Below, in pieces: positions 1 to 6,756 of a stretch of 10,648 nucleotides of DNA (the first letter of the stretch is position 1; each line of letters begins with the position of its first letter). The position numbers were made by a program, and so were the translations under genes. The notes beneath the pieces were generated by a model that searched no databases, was not told the DNA's origin, and was given only the letters and a program-made list of their open reading frames with translations. This DNA is from Sphaerochaeta sp. (GTDB lineage: Bacteria; Spirochaetota; Spirochaetia; Sphaerochaetales; Sphaerochaetaceae): NCBI GenBank assembly GCA_003446545.1, contig DMAO01000049.1, positions 1 to 10,648 of the forward strand, written 5' to 3'.

Positions 1-55
1 GAGAAGACCTCCTTGCAGGTCTATCCATCATATCATCATAGTTGTCTTTAGCCAT
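1..55 (-). CDS. 5' end of a divergent gene, product unidentified (partial)
   Basis: An ATG on the minus strand at 55-53 opens a frame that stays open to the window edge. It encodes 18 residues beginning MAKDNYDDMMDRPARR, a hydrophilic stretch rich in Asp and Arg with no signal peptide in the visible part. A purine-rich AGGAAAGGG (minus strand, 75-67) lies 11 nt upstream, a usable but distant Shine-Dalgarno. An AT-rich -10-like box sits further upstream. An ATG 9 nt before the chosen one runs into a stop after five codons, so 55 is the sensible start. The gene would be transcribed divergently from the penicillin-binding protein gene. Eighteen residues are too few to name a family, and the frame could be open by chance. 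Confidence 0.45.
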   Translation of the reverse strand, partial: MAKDNYDDMMDRPARRSS

Positions 56-58
56 AAC

Positions 59-87
59 TCGACATTCCCTTTCCTACATAGTAATAT
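59..87 (+). promoter_or_regulatory. Putative sigma-70 promoter of the PBP gene (near-leaderless)
   Basis: TCGACA at 59-64 matches five of six bases of the -35 consensus. Exactly 17 bp later, TAATAT at 82-87 matches four of six bases of the -10 consensus. A transcript would be expected to start around 93-95, only a few bases before the ATG at 97. That would leave almost no 5' leader, which agrees with the absence of any Shine-Dalgarno before this gene. An alternative -10, TATAAA at 85-90, is a better match but has poorer -35 spacing. This is inferred from sequence alone. Confidence 0.45.
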
Positions 88-112
88 AAAAAAATCATGG
101 ATACCAGTCCAA
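83..112 (-). promoter_or_regulatory. Putative divergent promoter overlapping the PBP promoter
   Basis: Read on the minus strand, TATATT (88-83) is a good -10 box. TTGGAC (112-107), 18 bp upstream, is a weak -35 box and would lie inside the first codons of the PBP gene. Transcription would begin near 76, just ahead of the AGGAAAGGG that precedes the divergent ATG. The -10 shares its bases with the rightward -10 candidate, so the two promoters could not be occupied at the same time. The -35 match is poor, hence low confidence. Confidence 0.3.
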
Positions 113-1767
113 ATCGACCATATTACCGGTTCTTCCTGTCCCTAACACTGATACTGCTCCTAATCTTACTCATTAGGATAGGCTTTGTCATCCATAGCCA
201 GAGCCCACAGACGAAGACATACACGGATCCCCTTGTCTCCAAAGAGGTAGTAAGGGGGACCCTTTACGACCGGAACGGCAAGATCCTTGCCATCCAAACC
301 CCGTATTGGGGTGTCTATTTCCACCTGACGATGATAGACGACCTTCCGCTTGTATCGGAAGTCGTAGCACCCTTCGTAGGAATGAGTCCACTTCAGATAG
401 AACATCAGGCAGGAAATTATACCACCTATGCACAGATCAAGAAAAAAATTGATCCTACCCAAGTCCCACTTCTCCTAGCGGAACTAAAGAGGACATCCCT
501 TACCAAACAGGTATCGGTGGTAAAAAGCATGGGACGCGACTACCCCGCATCCTTCCATGCTTCCCAGACCATAGGCTTCACCAACATAGACAATGAAGGG
601 TCAGAAGGGGTGGAGCTGAAAGAGGAAGCCTTCTTGAACCCCTACCCTGCAATCGGTACGGCCGAATCGACGTATGGGCAGGACATTACCCTCACATTGG
701 ACATGGACATACAGTACATCTTGGACGTACAGCTGCAGAACATCGCTGATGAGCACAACCCCGACTACGCGGTCGCCATTGTGCTCGATGCCCAGAATGG
801 GGACATCCTGGGCATGAGCAGCTATCCCTGGTATGACCCCAATGCCCTCTCAAAGTCGACGGATCTCCAAAAGCGCAACCATGTGGCGAACTACCTGTAC
901 GAACCGGGATCGGTATTCAAGGTCTTCAGCCTAGCTGCAGTCATGGAAGCAAACCAGGCTGACCTGGACGAACCCTTCTTGTGCGACGGGTCCTACACCT
1001 TCAGCATGGGAAAGAATGCCAATGCCACCATTGTCTGCACGTCCCCCCACGGCTTAGTCGACCCCAACACCATGATAGCCAAGTCATGTAACGGTGCAAT
1101 ATCACACTGGGCAATGCAAACAGACCCTGCCCTGTTCTATGCTACGCTGAACCGCTTCGGATTCAACGTTAGCTACGATATCGGTCTCCCCTCAAAAACC
1201 CGTAGCTTCATCGCAGACCCATCTTCCTGGTCAGGAAGGTCGGAGGCGACCATAGCCTTTGGACAGGAACTCTCCACCACCGCCCTACATCTTGCTGTTG
1301 CAGCAACAGCGTTCACCAATGGGGGGGAGTTGCTCCAACCCCATCTCATCCTCAAACGCAGTGATGCCAACGATAACACGGTTCTCTACAGGCGCGAACG
1401 CACTGTCATCGACAGGACAATTTCAGCTGAAGTTGCAGATGCAATCCTTCTCGCTATGGAAGATGCTACCAAAAGTGGGGGTACTGCCATATCAGTGGCA
1501 GTGGAGGGAGTGCGAGTCGGGGCAAAGACCGGCACCTCGCAAATAATGAATCCTGAGACAAATAGCTATGAGGATGGGACTGTCCTTGCATCGACACTTG
1601 CAATAGTCCCCTTGGACAAGCCTAGGTACATCATCTATGTAGCCGCTGGCAATCCCAAGGGAGACACCCAATGGGGAAGCAATATCGCCGCCCCTGCCAT
1701 AGGCAAGATCATCGAGTCCCTGGTCAGTCAGGGAAAGGTTGTGAGCAATCGCTCAGACAAGCGGTAG
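97..1767 (+). CDS. ftsI: Class B penicillin-binding protein (FtsI/PBP2-type transpeptidase)
   Basis: This is a D,D-transpeptidase that cross-links peptidoglycan stem peptides outside the inner membrane, probably at the septum. The 556-residue protein has a short cytoplasmic tail, one membrane anchor (about residues 11-33), a class B dimerisation region with the RGTLYDRNG signature (53-61), and a transpeptidase domain (about 200-545). All three active-site motifs are intact: SVFK (272-275, nucleophile Ser272), SCN (330-332) and KTG (477-479). A GQ pair at 389-390 fits the conserved segment between SxN and KTG. There is no glycosyltransferase domain, so it is not class A. The start is secure: a stop lies in frame at 82-84, and no other ATG precedes the membrane segment. 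No Shine-Dalgarno is visible. The gene stands apart from the minus-strand operon and converges on flhF. The FtsI label rests on size and on the division-gene setting; an elongation-type PBP2 is the main alternative. Confidence 0.9.
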   Translation: MDTSPNRPYYRFFLSLTLILLLILLIRIGFVIHSQSPQTKTYTDPLVSKEVVRGTLYDRNGKILAIQTPYWGVYFHLTMIDDLPLVSEVVAPFVGMSPLQIEHQAGNYTTYAQIKKKIDPTQVPLLLAELKRTSLTKQVSVVKSMGRDYPASFHASQTIGFTNIDNEGSEGVELKEEAFLNPYPAIGTAESTYGQDITLTLDMDIQYILDVQLQNIADEHNPDYAVAIVLDAQNGDILGMSSYPWYDPNALSKSTDLQKRNHVANYLYEPGSVFKVFSLAAVMEANQADLDEPFLCDGSYTFSMGKNANATIVCTSPHGLVDPNTMIAKSCNGAISHWAMQTDPALFYATLNRFGFNVSYDIGLPSKTRSFIADPSSWSGRSEATIAFGQELSTTALHLAVAATAFTNGGELLQPHLILKRSDANDNTVLYRRERTVIDRTISAEVADAILLAMEDATKSGGTAISVAVEGVRVGAKTGTSQIMNPETNSYEDGTVLASTLAIVPLDKPRYIIYVAAGNPKGDTQWGSNIAAPAIGKIIESLVSQGKVVSNRSDKR

Positions 1768-1820
1768 TCCTCGTGAAGACTTGCCCGTAGGGTGTGGTTG
1801 TAACTTTGGTTCTGGTTTGT

Positions 1821-1849
1821 GGGTACCTGTAGATCGGACATACAGACCC
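1821..1849. terminator. Imperfect hairpin between converging genes, possible weak bidirectional terminator
   Basis: GGGT (1821-1824) and CTGTA (1827-1831) pair with TACAG (1841-1845) and ACCC (1846-1849). This gives nine base pairs with a two-base bulge and a nine-base loop. It lies in the 81-bp gap between the converging PBP and flhF stops and ends at the flhF stop codon. Neither strand has a T-run after the stem, so it is not a typical intrinsic terminator. It could act with Rho or be incidental. Confidence 0.25.
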
Positions 1850-2991
1850 TATTGCGTATGATTGCTCGTATTCTGGTTCTGGCTGAGTGCCTGAAGGTCG
1901 AGGGCAAATCCACGCAGGTACGAAAGAATGGCCTCATTCGTTGCTTTCAGCAGGTTTTCCGGAACCTTCTGCCCGTTGGTGAAGAACAAGAGGGGAAGGT
2001 CGTTGCTCTTGCTTACACTCAATACATTGCCGATATCCTCAGTCTCATCAAGCTTGGTGACTACCATAGATTCCAACGGATACGTTGAGAACAGCTTTAC
2101 GAAGCGTTCAAGGTCCCTATTCTTATGGGAGGCGCTTAGCGCTAGGGCACAGCTGCATCTCTCTTGGGGCAAGACCCTAAGCAGGCTCTTCAGGTGCAAT
2201 GAGAGCTCCCCTTGGTTGGCACTCTTGCCCATGGTGTCTACCAGGACCAAGGAATACCCTTCCAGAGTGGGAAGCAGCTCTGACAGCTCCTCTTCGCTGT
2301 GGGCGTGAAAGAGGTCAAGGCCAAAATCCTTGGAGAACAGCTCTATCTGGTTGGTCGCCCCTGTCCTATAGGAATCCAAAGATAGCAGGGCGACCTTCTC
2401 CTCTTCCTTTTCGTACAGGCTTTTTTGGTAGAACAGGGCCATCTTAACCAGAGTGGTGGTCTTACCCACCCCTGTGGGGCCCAGGAGGACAAAGAACTGC
2501 TTGGGCTTGGTGTACTGGCCATGGTTGATCGTCACACCCTCTATGATATATTCCAGCAAGCCCATCTCAAGTTCCTCGAGGGTCTCAAACTGTCTGTCTG
2601 CACAGAGAATGGGTATCGCCTCTTGGATATACCCTTCTGCAAAGTCATTCTCCTCAAGCAGCTCTTTCAGAAGCTGCTGTTGGTGCTCTCTGCTTTCTAT
2701 GGGAAAATCAATGAGGTTTGGACTATCACCCGGTTCTATTCTTTCATTTCTCTCTTTGGTTTCACTTTTTCCAGTCTCTTGACTACTGTCCAAGTGGTCC
2801 TGGAGTGTCTCTTCATCGAGAGACCGCTCCTTGACCAGGTAGAAGGTAATTGTGCAACGCCTCTGCTTCTTCATACCCTTCCTTATCTGGTAATCATTAC
2901 GGGTATGTACACGCACAGAGGGCCCGTACTCAGTACGGGCCTCTTTGAGTGCAGTTTCGTAATCTTGTGCATCAAGGGTGATGAATTCCAC
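1849..2991 (-). CDS. flhF: FlhF-type SRP GTPase (flagellar placement factor family)
   Basis: This SRP-family GTPase has 380 residues. The N-terminus, with ALKEARTEYGPSVRV (14-28), matches the start of FlhF proteins, where a conserved ALxxxRxxxGP motif opens the B domain. A charged linker (about 55-105) and a helical N domain follow. The G domain carries the P-loop GPTGVGKT (171-178), DSYRTGATNQ (206-215), DTMG (252-255) and TKLD (312-315). FlhF normally binds GTP at the membrane near a pole and directs where flagella assemble. Ffh is excluded by the absence of an M domain, and FtsY by the FlhF-type N-terminus. The start is GTG with AAGGAG five bases upstream. The gene begins 12 nt after hslU. 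No other flagellar gene is in the window. The G3 motif reads DTMGK where DTAGR is usual. Function without flagellar genes is unknown. Confidence 0.87.
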   Translation of the reverse strand: MEFITLDAQDYETALKEARTEYGPSVRVHTRNDYQIRKGMKKQRRCTITFYLVKERSLDEETLQDHLDSSQETGKSETKERNERIEPGDSPNLIDFPIESREHQQQLLKELLEENDFAEGYIQEAIPILCADRQFETLEELEMGLLEYIIEGVTINHGQYTKPKQFFVLLGPTGVGKTTTLVKMALFYQKSLYEKEEEKVALLSLDSYRTGATNQIELFSKDFGLDLFHAHSEEELSELLPTLEGYSLVLVDTMGKSANQGELSLHLKSLLRVLPQERCSCALALSASHKNRDLERFVKLFSTYPLESMVVTKLDETEDIGNVLSVSKSNDLPLLFFTNGQKVPENLLKATNEAILSYLRGFALDLQALSQNQNTSNHTQ

Positions 2992-2996
2992 AAAGA

Positions 2997-3002
2997 CTCC
3001 TT
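2997..3002 (-). promoter_or_regulatory. Shine-Dalgarno fixing the GTG start of flhF
   Basis: AAGGAG on the minus strand lies five bases upstream of the GTG at 2991-2989 and immediately follows the hslU stop codon at 3006-3004. It supports a GTG start and shows that flhF is co-transcribed with hslU but has its own ribosome site. Confidence 0.7.
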
Positions 3003-3003
3003 G

Positions 3004-4398
3004 TTAGAGAATGAACTTCGAAAGGTCCTGGTTCTGTATCACATCCCCAAGACGCTCATTGACATACGTATCGGTTATGGTGATCTCCTGACCACTGAGC
3101 TCGTCGGCACTGAAGGAAAGCTCCTCCAGCAACTTCTCCATGATGGTGAAGAGCCTTCTTGCCCCGATGTTGTCATTGGTGTTGTTCACCTCATAGGCAA
3201 TATCGCTGATGCGTCGTATCGCATCGTCAGTAAAGATGATGGTTACCCCTTCGGTCTTGAGCAACTCCCTGTACTGCATCGTGATCGCATTGGCAGGTTC
3301 GGTAAGGATCCTGTAGAAATCGCTGGCGCTCAGGTCATCAAGCTCGACACGCAGGGGAAATCGTCCCTGCAGTTCGGGGATTAGGTCACTGGGCTTGGAT
3401 ACATGGAAAGCCCCACTTGCGATGAAGAGGATGTGTGTGGTGTCAATGACCCCCCACTTGGTGGATACGCTGGTCCCTTCCACAATGGGAAGGATATCGC
3501 GCTGCACCCCCTCTCTCGACACATCAGGTCCTCCTGAGGACGAGCCTCCGGTCTTTGCAACCTTGTCGATCTCATCAAGGAATACTATTCCCATCTGCTC
3601 AACACGCTCTTTCGCCTCATCAACGGCACGGTCGGTGTCTACAGCCTTCTCGGTCTCCTCTTCTGTGAAAATCTCCCTGGCGCGTTTGACGGTAAGTTTG
3701 CGTGCATGGCCCTTGCCACTGCCAAAGATGGAACCAAGGCTCTGCATGGCATCCTGCAGGTCCTCCATATTTGCCTGTCCGAGGACTTCAATGCCAACCT
3801 TCTTGCGGCTCTGCACATTCACCTCGACCTCACGCTCATCAAAGTTGCCTTCTCTGAGCATCGTACGGAACTTCTCACGCGTTATATGCTTGCTGTCGGT
3901 GTAGGGTACACCAGCTGGGGTTATGTCTGTCGCATTGGATACATCAGGCTTGTTTCCGATTGACGGAAGCAACAGGTCAAGCAACCGCTCCTCCACACGC
4001 TCTGCAACCTTCCCTGCCTGGGCTTCGGCAAGCTCGGTCTTCACCTGCTGGACTGCTATTCCCATCAGATCCCTGATGATGGACTCGACATCGCGACCGA
4101 CATATCCAACCTCGGTGTACTTGGTAGCCTCGACCTTGATGAAGGGTGCATTGGAAAGCTTGGCTATACGGCGTGCGATCTCGGTCTTACCTACCCCGGT
4201 AGGCCCTATCATGATGATGTTCTTCGGCGACACTTCATCACGGATGTTGTCAGGGAGGCGCTTGCGGCGGGTCCTGTTTCGAATGGCCACAGCAATGGTC
4301 CGCTTGGCCTTGTCCTGTCCGATGATATATTTGTTCAGTTCCTCGACAATCTGTTTGGGTTTCATCTCATCGAGCTTCTTGGTCACACTATATGGCAT
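3004..4398 (-). CDS. hslU: HslU, ATPase subunit of the HslVU protease
   Basis: This AAA+ unfoldase (ClpY) forms a hexameric ring that unfolds proteins and feeds them into HslV in the cytoplasm. The 464 residues show, in order, the N-terminal MKPKQIVEELNKYIIGQ segment (12-28), Walker A GPTGVGKT (65-72), the pore loop GYVGRD (98-103), an inserted I domain (about 110-245), Walker B FLDEID (273-278), and the sensor-2 region GARRL (412-416). The C-terminal DLSKFIL is the tail that inserts into HslV and activates it. The frame is open further upstream, but the extension overlaps hslV and does not look like HslU. The start MPYSVTKK at 4398 leaves four bases after the hslV stop, with AAGGAA ten bases ahead. 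A start at residue 12 is possible but less likely. Length and all catalytic motifs are normal for the family. Confidence 0.97.
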   Translation of the reverse strand: MPYSVTKKLDEMKPKQIVEELNKYIIGQDKAKRTIAVAIRNRTRRKRLPDNIRDEVSPKNIIMIGPTGVGKTEIARRIAKLSNAPFIKVEATKYTEVGYVGRDVESIIRDLMGIAVQQVKTELAEAQAGKVAERVEERLLDLLLPSIGNKPDVSNATDITPAGVPYTDSKHITREKFRTMLREGNFDEREVEVNVQSRKKVGIEVLGQANMEDLQDAMQSLGSIFGSGKGHARKLTVKRAREIFTEEETEKAVDTDRAVDEAKERVEQMGIVFLDEIDKVAKTGGSSSGGPDVSREGVQRDILPIVEGTSVSTKWGVIDTTHILFIASGAFHVSKPSDLIPELQGRFPLRVELDDLSASDFYRILTEPANAITMQYRELLKTEGVTIIFTDDAIRRISDIAYEVNNTNDNIGARRLFTIMEKLLEELSFSADELSGQEITITDTYVNERLGDVIQNQDLSKFIL

Positions 4399-4402
4399 GT
4401 TG

Positions 4403-4939
4403 TTACAGTTCCTTGACGATGATCGAGTCATCGGTATAGATGCAGAGTTTTGCGGCAATTTCCACACTCTTGACGGCGATTTCCTTAGCACTGAGCTCAG
4501 GAGCTGATTCCAGGTAGGCCAACGCGGCGGCGAGGGCGTAGTTCCCTCCGCTTCCGATCCCTATGGCATCCCTCTCAGGGTCAACGACATCCCCTGCCCC
4601 ATTGATGAGAAAGATCTTTGTGCCGTCACTGACAAGCATCATAGCCTCAAGCTGTCGCAACTGCCTGTCGGTCCTCCACTGCTTGGCAAGCTCTACAGCC
4701 GAACGGGTAAGGTCCCCGTTGTACTGCTTCAGCTTCACTTCAAACAGCTCAAAAAGCGTAAACGCATCGGCGGTGGTCCCTGCGAACCCCGTAATGACCT
4801 TTCCGTCGAAAAGGGTTCGTACCTTATGTGCATTCGACTTGAGAATTGTATCCCCGGCGGTTACCTGACCATCTCCGGCTATGGCGACCTTTCCATTCTT
4901 ACGGACAGCTACTATCGTCGTCCCTTTAAAACTACTCAT
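4403..4939 (-). CDS. hslV: HslV, peptidase subunit of the HslVU protease
   Basis: HslV (ClpQ) is a proteasome-beta-like threonine peptidase that forms a double hexamer capped by HslU. The 178 residues begin MSSFKG and then [19 protein letters not shown], the family N-terminus. Thr7 corresponds to the catalytic Thr1 of mature E. coli Hsl[26 protein letters not shown] and [12 protein letters not shown] are further family blocks. The frame is open for another 45 codons upstream, but these lie inside xerC in a different frame. The ATG at 4939 has AAGGAA five bases upstream and fits family length. It overlaps the xerC stop by eight bases, suggesting coupled translation. The Thr pair follows a six-residue leader that must be cut off, or the N-terminal Ser may act instead, as reported for Bacillus subtilis CodW. 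Confidence 0.96.
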   Translation of the reverse strand: MSSFKGTTIVAVRKNGKVAIAGDGQVTAGDTILKSNAHKVRTLFDGKVITGFAGTTADAFTLFELFEVKLKQYNGDLTRSAVELAKQWRTDRQLRQLEAMMLVSDGTKIFLINGAGDVVDPERDAIGIGSGGNYALAAALAYLESAPELSAKEIAVKSVEIAAKLCIYTDDSIIVKEL

Positions 4940-5834
4940 TCTGTTTCCTTCCATGCGGGTGGCATGTTGCATAGACCTTGGCCAGCCGCTTCTGTGATAC
5001 ATGGGTGTATATCTGGGTGGTTGAGATGCTTGCATGTCCAAGCAGTTCCTGTACCAATCGGATATCAGCGCCATTGTCTAGCAAATGGGTAGCATAGCTA
5101 TGCCGCAACACGTGCGGAGTAAAGCTCTTCTGCCACCCAAGTGCCTGTCTATACCTTGCAAAAATACTACCAACTGTGCTCTGCGGCAACTGTTTTCCTG
5201 AATCAGAGCAAAACAATCGTTCTGTCCTTCCAAATAGGGAGTGTTTCAGCGAAAGGTAATACTGCAGGAGAGCTTGTGTCCTTGCGGTGAAGAATACATA
5301 CCTGACCTTCTTGCCCTTACCCATCACCCGGATTTCCCTTTCCCCGCTAGAGACATCCTCTTCGGTGATGCTCAGGGCCTCACTTATCCGGCAGCCCGTA
5401 TCATAGAGGAGGCTGAAGAGGAGCATGTTCCGGGTGGAGGGAAAATCCTCATAGCTCAGGGATAGCAACTCCACCACCTCAGAGACTGTCAGCACAGAGG
5501 GAAGGCTCGAACGGCTCTTTTTCAGGGAGATGAGGGAAAATGGATTCGCCTGTACAAGGCCATTTCTCAGTGCATAGGAATAGAACGAACGGGCACTGCT
5601 GAGCATCCTGTTGACCGTAGATTCGCTGTATGGCTGTCCAGAGGTGAGGTGACGCACATAGAGACGGGCATCAGGGGCCTGCATTTCCAACAGGGTGAGC
5701 GCATAACCCCGTAAGAAAAGCGCAAGCTTGTCCAGGTCAGATGCGTATGCCTTTATGGTATGCTCGCTCGATCCCCTTATGTGCCTGTGATAGTCAAGGA
5801 AGGCCTTAACCACCTCTTGCTCCTCATGTTTCAT
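4932..5834 (-). CDS. xerC: Tyrosine recombinase, XerC/CodV-like
   Basis: This 300-residue site-specific recombinase has an N-terminal SAM-like DNA-binding domain (about 5-95) and a C-terminal catalytic domain. The residues Arg149 (in GCRISE), Lys173, His241, Arg244 (HVLRH), His267 (LLGH) and nucleophile Tyr276 (TTQIYTH) are all present. Xer recombinases cut and rejoin the dif site to resolve chromosome dimers at division. The C-terminus, with [11 protein letters not shown], resembles XerC endings. Position directly before hslVU matches codV-clpQ-clpY of Bacillus subtilis. The ATG at 5834 overlaps the dprA stop by 11 bases and has no clear Shine-Dalgarno. An in-frame GTG at 5813 has GAGGAG six bases upstream and could be the true start. 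It is a paralogue of the recombinase at 7509-8405. XerC versus XerD assignment is by resemblance only. Confidence 0.92.
   Translation of the reverse strand: MKHEEQEVVKAFLDYHRHIRGSSEHTIKAYASDLDKLALFLRGYALTLLEMQAPDARLYVRHLTSGQPYSESTVNRMLSSARSFYSYALRNGLVQANPFSLISLKKSRSSLPSVLTVSEVVELLSLSYEDFPSTRNMLLFSLLYDTGCRISEALSITEEDVSSGEREIRVMGKGKKVRYVFFTARTQALLQYYLSLKHSLFGRTERLFCSDSGKQLPQSTVGSIFARYRQALGWQKSFTPHVLRHSYATHLLDNGADIRLVQELLGHASISTTQIYTHVSQKRLAKVYATCHPHGRKQNE
4945..4950 (-). promoter_or_regulatory. Shine-Dalgarno fixing the hslV start
   Basis: AAGGAA, within a longer GGAAGGAAAC run on the minus strand, lies five bases upstream of the ATG at 4939-4937. It sits inside the last codons of xerC. It supports the short HslV form and argues against longer readings that start up to 5074. 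Confidence 0.7.
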
Positions 5835-6723
5835 TGGTTAGACTATAGCATGAGTTGCCATACCGGTATAGCGGACCATACTTTTTTGGAGGTATTACGC
5901 TTCTGTCTTTCCGATAACCCAAGAAACTCGCTATCTCAGAGTACCCTTCCACTACAGGACAGCCCTCCTGTGCCAACTGACGTGTCCCCCCGCACCAGGG
6001 CAGTTCACGCAGACCACTGTGGTGGACCACCACCTCACGGCCCATATCCAAAGCAAGACCGGCACAGTGCAACGCCCCTGAACGCACTGGCGCCTCTACA
6101 ACCACCAACAGGGGAGAAAGGGCGGCGGTAAGGACATTGCGCGAAAGGCACCTGAAGCGTAGGGCCTTGTCATCGGGTTCAAAGGCTGACAGGAGGTTCA
6201 ACCCCCCCAGCAGGCGATTCTGTAAGACCCTAGGGGTGTCCAGCCCGCAGTCGCAAGGGACATAGGCTGGAAAGCCCCCATCACTTGCGGCATAGAGGGC
6301 TGCCCTATCTATGCCTTGGCTATGGCTGGTCACCACAGAGACCCTGTTCGCCCCAGCTTCGAGGGCAAGGGCATAGGAGGCGCTCTCAGCTGCAAGGTCT
6401 GCCTTGCGGGTTCCACAGACAGACAGCATCTGCTCATGCCTCTTGGGTAACCTCCCCCTATAGAAAAGCCTGAAGGGAGGGTTCTCCTCCTGTGAGAGCA
6501 GAGAGGGATACTCCTCCGTACCGAGGAACACCACATGGTTGTCGGTATTGGCATTGCTCCTATTCGAGAGAAATGCCTGCATCCGTGCGACCCTAGAGGG
6601 AAACCAATGATTGGGAAATCTGTCCTGCAAATCTTGTGCATTGGGATTTTGTCTGGCAAGGTCGAGCATCTGTGGCCCTGTGAGGGGCAGCACTGAAATG
6701 GCTAGCAACAGGGATAGTTTCAT
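5824..6723 (-). CDS. dprA: DprA/Smf-like DNA-processing protein, divergent motifs
   Basis: DprA binds single-stranded DNA that enters during natural transformation and loads RecA on it. It is widespread even in bacteria not known to be competent. The 299 residues hold an N-terminal helical region ([16 protein letters not shown]), the segment [19 protein letters not shown] (72-89), and a Rossmann-like domain. Recognisable family blocks are GTRKA (104-108), QGIDRAA (136-142), CGLD (159-162), SRN (194-196) and [11 protein letters not shown] (208-218). Length matches forms lacking the C-terminal winged helix. Several usual motif residues are altered: TSHSQGID replaces the usual SGxAxGID, and HHS stands where VPG is expected after GREV. 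The gene overlaps xerC by 11 bases and follows the TauE-type gene by 33 bases. Family membership is clear; full activity is uncertain. Confidence 0.88.
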   Translation of the reverse strand: MKLSLLLAISVLPLTGPQMLDLARQNPNAQDLQDRFPNHWFPSRVARMQAFLSNRSNANTDNHVVFLGTEEYPSLLSQEENPPFRLFYRGRLPKRHEQMLSVCGTRKADLAAESASYALALEAGANRVSVVTSHSQGIDRAALYAASDGGFPAYVPCDCGLDTPRVLQNRLLGGLNLLSAFEPDDKALRFRCLSRNVLTAALSPLLVVVEAPVRSGALHCAGLALDMGREVVVHHSGLRELPWCGGTRQLAQEGCPVVEGYSEIASFLGYRKDRSVIPPKKYGPLYRYGNSCYSLTNET

Positions 6724-6726
6724 ACA

Positions 6727-6750
6727 CCCCTAAGGGGCAACACTGCCCTT
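6727..6750 (-). promoter_or_regulatory. Possible two-state hairpin in the dprA leader
   Basis: In the minus-strand transcript, AAGGGCA (6750-6744) can pair with TGCCCCTT (6739-6732) around a four-base loop, with one bulged base. Alternatively, CCCC (6737-6734) can pair with GGGG (6730-6727) of the presumed ribosome site AGGGG. The two foldings use the same bases and exclude each other: one exposes the site and the other hides it. The AGGGG is only three bases from the dprA ATG, closer than usual. This is inferred from pairing only. Confidence 0.25.
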
Positions 6751-6756
6751 GTCGCT

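Noticed and set aside
1849..2991. FtsY or Ffh identity for the SRP GTPase
   Set aside because: There is no M domain and no FtsY-type N-terminus; the ALxxxRxxxGP opening and the B-domain-like start fit FlhF.
2425..3384. A 319-codon open frame on the plus strand
   Set aside because: It is antisense to flhF and the 3' part of hslU, both of which carry full family motifs. Its translation shows no family pattern and spans two unrelated genes.
4399..4491. An N-terminal extension of HslU of 31 residues
   Set aside because: It is the out-of-frame shadow of the hslV 3' end; family N-termini begin close to MKPKQIV.
3923..4507. A 194-codon plus-strand frame
   Set aside because: It is antisense to hslU and the hslV end. 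It is Ser- and Arg-rich as expected for the reverse complement of conserved genes.
4940..5074. An N-terminal extension of HslV of 45 residues
   Set aside because: It lies within xerC codons in another frame and does not resemble HslV, and a strong ribosome site favours the ATG at 4939.
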